DNA of 24,725 bases, taken from assembly GCA_016840185.1 (NCBI GenBank), contig JAEOSV010000200.1, forward strand, positions 1 to 24,725, written 5' to 3'. Position 1 is the first letter of the stretch. Each line of letters opens with the position of its first letter. This stretch comes from Candidatus Hermodarchaeota archaeon. Lineage in GTDB: Archaea > Asgardarchaeota > Hermodarchaeia > Hermodarchaeales > Hermodarchaeaceae. This document shows positions 21,141 to 24,725 of the stretch, piece by piece. The translations under genes and the position numbers were made by a program. The notes under the pieces are model-generated. The model was not told where the DNA came from, searched no databases, and saw nothing but the letters and a program-made list of their open reading frames with translations.

Positions 21141-24100
21141 ATGGGGAACATGAAAATACGTTTGTTAACAGCAGTGCTACTTTTCGCTTGCATATCCATG
21201 GGTTCTTTTTCAGAGAATCCAACTGCCCCTGTTCGGGGTGGTGCACCCCCCAATTCTCCGTATACTGGTAGTGGTGGGACGATTAACATTTTTGAGTTTG
21301 CCCGAAATGACAGTAGCACGTTCACCGATGGGGTAAATGATTCTGCGTTCCAATATGATGCCAGTTGGTTCCCCTCTGGATATGGTGGATATCAACTTGT
21401 AACCAGTGTATCAACCCTCGTCAGAACTGAAGATCCGGTCCCTAATGGTGATTTTGATAAATATAATGAAGATTTCCATATTGATGGAGGTGATTTAGAT
21501 CTTGAAGTTCACAATTGGACACTTACAAGAAATGATGGTCAAGGTGATCTTGATTACCGTCGAATCATTTCAAGTATTGATAATGAAACTGGAGGAAACC
21601 CTGATGACTGTATGGACATCAGGCTAAGGTATGGGCAGACTAGATTAACCACTGCCATAGCATATTTGGAAAGTGAATTTGTCTATACCTCTGAATTTTC
21701 GCCTTCAAGTCTCTCCTTCTCTTTTGATATCAAATTCTCCAGCGATATTACGCAACAAGACTGGCTTTATGTTAATGTGAGTTTAGAGTACCAAGCCTCG
21801 GTTATCGCTAGCTGGCAACAAACCACAGATACATATCATCCCATCAGCTGGGATCATCATTCTATGACTACAAATCCAGTTAATGGCACGGTCACTCTGC
21901 GAATAACAGTAATGAAGCAGGGCGGTAACAAGAGAAGTTTGGTTAATGGGCATATTTACTTTGATAATTTTGAATATATCATCAATACTCCGAGTAATCC
22001 TAGCGAAGTCACTCTCTCTCTAAATGGGGAAAGCATTTCTGATACTGGTGGTCAATCCGGAAGTTTAACTATTTATGCAGATCCTGCAAATCGTGATGAA
22101 ACCGCCCTTATAGACTGTTGGACGACAACTCAGAACTTTCAATTCAGCTCTTCCTTCAATATCAGTTTTTATTATTCATATTCGATGTATATCAAACACC
22201 AATCCTCAACACAAGCAACGACCTCCTTTTCGGCACCGGTTGATACTAATCCAACGTGGGAGGTAAACTACACGGTTCCCATTGATCAACCTCCTAGTGG
22301 TCATGTTGGCTATTCTTTTGGTGTGTATCTTGAACCCCTGTGGAGTTTAACTCAAGTTAAGAATGACACGGGGCATGTAATCACTACCTACAACTACAAT
22401 GCATCTAGTCGCTTTGTGAAGTTAGATGAAGGAATCGCTCAATCGGGACATACCTTTTCAATAATTGCTACAGGTCTCAATTATATTCTCCAAATGTACC
22501 TTCAGAAAAGTTCAACGGGGCTGAATGGTTGGACTAATGTCAGCTCTGAGGAGCATTTTGTTTCAGGTGAATGGATTCGTATTAAAGCTCTATTACGACC
22601 TATAGGAAGCAGTGGTAACTCCGCGAATATCTCCTTGTTTTATCCCAACCAAACCCTATGGCAGTCTGAAACCACACCAACTTTCCACGATCATAATGAG
22701 ACCTTAACAAGCTCAGGTTGGCAAATCCCAAGTATTCAGGAAACAGATGCTGGGAGCGGATGGCTCGCTACAGTAGCATATCATAATGCAACCCAGAGTG
22801 GTATGCGACAAGATTCATTCGCGGTAGTAATTCCAAGTCGAGGAACCGAAATCTCTCCCGTTCACCAGCAGCGAGTCATCTGGGATGAGACCGTTCTCGT
22901 GAATGTAACCTGGCAAAATAATGATACCTTAGGATTCATCATAGACGCTTCTGCTCGCATTCGTTATGTTGATCGTAACCTCCAAGTTCAATACGAATCA
23001 ATGGTTGCGACGGGGTATGGTGCGTATTCATTTGTTTTTGATACTGGTTCTATGAGTCCGACTCAAACTGCGGAAATTTCTGTGGAGCTCTTCCGATATG
23101 GCTATGTTAACGCCACTTATGCTGATGGAACTCATCTAACGTTGACGTTCAACCTAGTGAATGACATTGAGTATATCATGATTAAACCAACTCAACTTAC
23201 TGGACCTGATGAATATACAGCTGAAACCACTCGGGATCAAGGCTACACGAGTCAGGTGCGCTTCTATGATCCGTATCTTGGAGCTTATGTTCGAAATGAT
23301 TCGGGGATTTGGAATAATAATGTCCGAGTTAATTATACTTACTATGAAGATCCAACTGGTGGAACTAGCTGGACTCTCATTGGCACGGGGGACTTTGTTC
23401 CAGATGGTGTAGATCCATCAATTTTCATTAGGTATGATTCGTCATATGGAGATGTTGAAGCAGTCAAATATGTAGTAACAATGCGAGTTGTTGGGTCCTA
23501 TGATTGGGAATATGAATGGCAAAACTTCACAATTATCATCAGAATTGTCTCTTTTGCCACCAATCTCGATGCCGTACGAACCCAGATAGAGTATCCGCCT
23601 ACGGGTACAGGTGATGGCTGGACCCAATTTGAAAATGATACGGACGTGTACATTGCTCATGTCTACTGGAATGAATTGTTCAATATTACGGTCCGATATA
23701 TCAATGAAAGTACTTCAAATGGAATTACTGGTGCAACTGTGCAAATTCTGATCGGTTCAAGTTTACCGTCACTCACCGAGACAAGCAATGGATACTATTA
23801 TTACATTCTCAACTCGACAACTTTGGGCTTGGGGCAAATGGACATCTATGTTAATGCCACCCGAACTGCTCACGCTGCACAAACAATCAAAATACGAATT
23901 ATTGTTGAGTCCCGAACGACACAATTGACGAAAGACTATTCACGTTCTACCGCAGAAATCCCTTATGATGATGACTTCGTAGTTTTATTCAACTTCACAG
24001 ATATTGTCACAGGAACTGCCACCTACATTACAGATGCAACCGTAATTATTAGTGGCTATGAATCTGGTAAATACACTATCCAAAACTACCTGAACGGAAC

Positions 24101-24725
24101 ATACGGAATCACCTTCTGGGGGAATATCACGGAAACCATCTTCGACGTAACGGTCTACTTTAGCCGAACCAACTACACATCTCAAAACCAATACTTCGAA
24201 ATCACAATTCGCCCAATAAAAACCTATACTTCTGGATCTGCGGTATCCGGGTCTGTACCTTGGGGAGAAAATGTCACCATAATACTCCAGCTTAGCGATG
24301 TGGATCATAGCTACATTGGAATCGATGGCGCCTTAATTGGTTTTAGTTGGCTTGATGAGATTCAAGGTCTTGATTATTGGATTTTAGACCATGGCAACGG
24401 GACTTATACAATCACTCTCAATACGAGCAAAGTTGCTTCTGGGACCCAGAGTTATACGATTAACTTTGTTTTTTCGAAAACTCATTATGATTCAGCCCAA
24501 GTAGCGATTTCGTTCCAAGTGCGGGACCGACTAACGGCCCTTTACATTACCTCAGTGGATCCCGGTACTTCAGTTCCTTGGGGCGATACTCTCACAATTA
24601 CTCTCACCTTCAACGATACCGATAACGGATTCAATTCGATTACTGGAGCTACCATTACCTGTGATTGGGACGAGTTCTATTGGAGTTATTCCTATAATTC
24701 CGCCAGTGGTGCCTACATTCTCACA
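21141..24725 (+). CDS. Very large secreted repeat surface protein, N-terminal 1195 residues (cut by window end)
   Basis: The frame is open without a stop from ATG 21141 to the last base (1195 codons). A second ATG at 21150 also gives a good signal peptide (MKIRLLTAVLLFACISMGSF), followed by a Pro/Gly-rich start. The remainder is beta-strand-rich, aromatic and Asn/Thr/Ser-rich, with dozens of Asn-x-Ser/Thr glycosylation sites and few Lys/Cys, as in archaeal S-layer or adhesin proteins. From about residue 940, Ig-like units of about 100 residues repeat, each with a P-W/Y-G/D start, a transport-like NVTI(I/T)L strand, D-x-D, and I-x-G-A-x-I. A C-terminal anchor is expected beyond the window. It acts outside the cell; adhesion or envelope structure is inferred. 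A TATA-like box and a folded leader precede it. Confidence 0.8.
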   Translation, partial: MGNMKIRLLTAVLLFACISMGSFSENPTAPVRGGAPPNSPYTGSGGTINIFEFARNDSSTFTDGVNDSAFQYDASWFPSGYGGYQLVTSVSTLVRTEDPVPNGDFDKYNEDFHIDGGDLDLEVHNWTLTRNDGQGDLDYRRIISSIDNETGGNPDDCMDIRLRYGQTRLTTAIAYLESEFVYTSEFSPSSLSFSFDIKFSSDITQQDWLYVNVSLEYQASVIASWQQTTDTYHPISWDHHSMTTNPVNGTVTLRITVMKQGGNKRSLVNGHIYFDNFEYIINTPSNPSEVTLSLNGESISDTGGQSGSLTIYADPANRDETALIDCWTTTQNFQFSSSFNISFYYSYSMYIKHQSSTQATTSFSAPVDTNPTWEVNYTVPIDQPPSGHVGYSFGVYLEPLWSLTQVKNDTGHVITTYNYNASSRFVKLDEGIAQSGHTFSIIATGLNYILQMYLQKSSTGLNGWTNVSSEEHFVSGEWIRIKALLRPIGSSGNSANISLFYPNQTLWQSETTPTFHDHNETLTSSGWQIPSIQETDAGSGWLATVAYHNATQSGMRQDSFAVVIPSRGTEISPVHQQRVIWDETVLVNVTWQNNDTLGFIIDASARIRYVDRNLQVQYESMVATGYGAYSFVFDTGSMSPTQTAEISVELFRYGYVNATYADGTHLTLTFNLVNDIEYIMIKPTQLTGPDEYTAETTRDQGYTSQVRFYDPYLGAYVRNDSGIWNNNVRVNYTYYEDPTGGTSWTLIGTGDFVPDGVDPSIFIRYDSSYGDVEAVKYVVTMRVVGSYDWEYEWQNFTIIIRIVSFATNLDAVRTQIEYPPTGTGDGWTQFENDTDVYIAHVYWNELFNITVRYINESTSNGITGATVQILIGSSLPSLTETSNGYYYYILNSTTLGLGQMDIYVNATRTAHAAQTIKIRIIVESRTTQLTKDYSRSTAEIPYDDDFVVLFNFTDIVTGTATYITDATVIISGYESGKYTIQNYLNGTYGITFWGNITETIFDVTVYFSRTNYTSQNQYFEITIRPIKTYTSGSAVSGSVPWGENVTIILQLSDVDHSYIGIDGALIGFSWLDEIQGLDYWILDHGNGTYTITLNTSKVASGTQSYTINFVFSKTHYDSAQVAISFQVRDRLTALYITSVDPGTSVPWGDTLTITLTFNDTDNGFNSITGATITCDWDEFYWSYSYNSASGAYILT
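23961..24725 (+). repeat. Tandem Ig-like protein repeats (units of about 99-106 residues)
   Basis: Within the surface protein, unit starts at 23961 (IPYDDDFVVLFNF), 24258 (VPWGENVTIILQL) and 24576 (VPWGDTLTITLTF) are spaced 297 and 318 bases apart, exactly 99 and 106 codons. Each has a following I-x-(D/G)-A-(T/L)-(V/I) strand. The repeats are divergent at DNA level, so they are old domain duplications rather than recent slippage copies. Confidence 0.7.

Noticed and set aside
1..24725. CRISPR arrays, insertion sequences, integrases, tRNA or rRNA genes
   Set aside because: No regularly spaced repeats, transposase or integrase motifs, or tRNA T-loop consensus (GGTTCRAATC) were found on either strand by reading.

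Overview
The window looks archaeal. Genes are preceded by TATA-like AT boxes (TTTAAA/TTTATA) about 40-50 bases upstream of the start, poly-T tracts follow several genes, and GTG/TTG starts are common. The gene families are archaeal or shared prokaryotic: Lrp/AsnC-type regulators, PadR, a small two-cluster ferredoxin, and secreted proteins rich in N-glycosylation sites. The alkaline phosphatase ends in a Pro-Gly-Phe-Pro plus membrane helix plus Arg-rich tail, a style I associate with Asgard-group archaeal surface proteins. That narrower assignment is inference. No rRNA, tRNA, CRISPR array, transposase or phage gene was seen.

Layout. 1-1706: NAD biosynthesis operon (nadC end, nadE) followed by a DUF2085-like membrane protein. 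1690-3704: a HEAT-repeat protein and a zinc-ribbon/Lrp fusion regulator on the minus strand. 3705-4285: a long GC-rich non-coding stretch with nested stems and a G-quadruplex motif. 4286-6984: a seven-helix membrane protein divergent from a secreted alkaline phosphatase. 6985-7394: a strong candidate for an unannotated structured RNA with its own promoter-like box, closing helix and terminator. 7395-10890: two large, related, internally duplicated winged-helix regulators with a small orphan protein between them. 10891-11751: a hairpin-dense non-coding stretch and a 57-residue ferredoxin. 11752-13298: RidA and a nitronate monooxygenase-like flavoprotein. 13307-16075: secreted or membrane proteins, including a membrane-anchored propeller-like protein ending in a zinc finger. 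16146-17255: tandem GNAT acetyltransferases. 17252-19938: a PadR / ABC ATPase / ABC permease export operon with a 33-bp inverted repeat at its promoter. 19981-20958: a PfkB-type sugar kinase. 21141-24725: the start of a very large repeat-containing surface protein that runs off the window.

How the genes fit together. Clear functional units are NadC-NadE (last steps to NAD), RidA with a flavin oxidase (both plausible metabolite-damage functions), and PadR with its drug-type ABC exporter. Much of the rest concerns the cell surface and transcription control. The least explained material is non-coding: the 7089-7366 RNA candidate, the 3930-4215 structured stretch, the hairpin clusters at 8905-9005 and 11058-11340, and the PadR operator.
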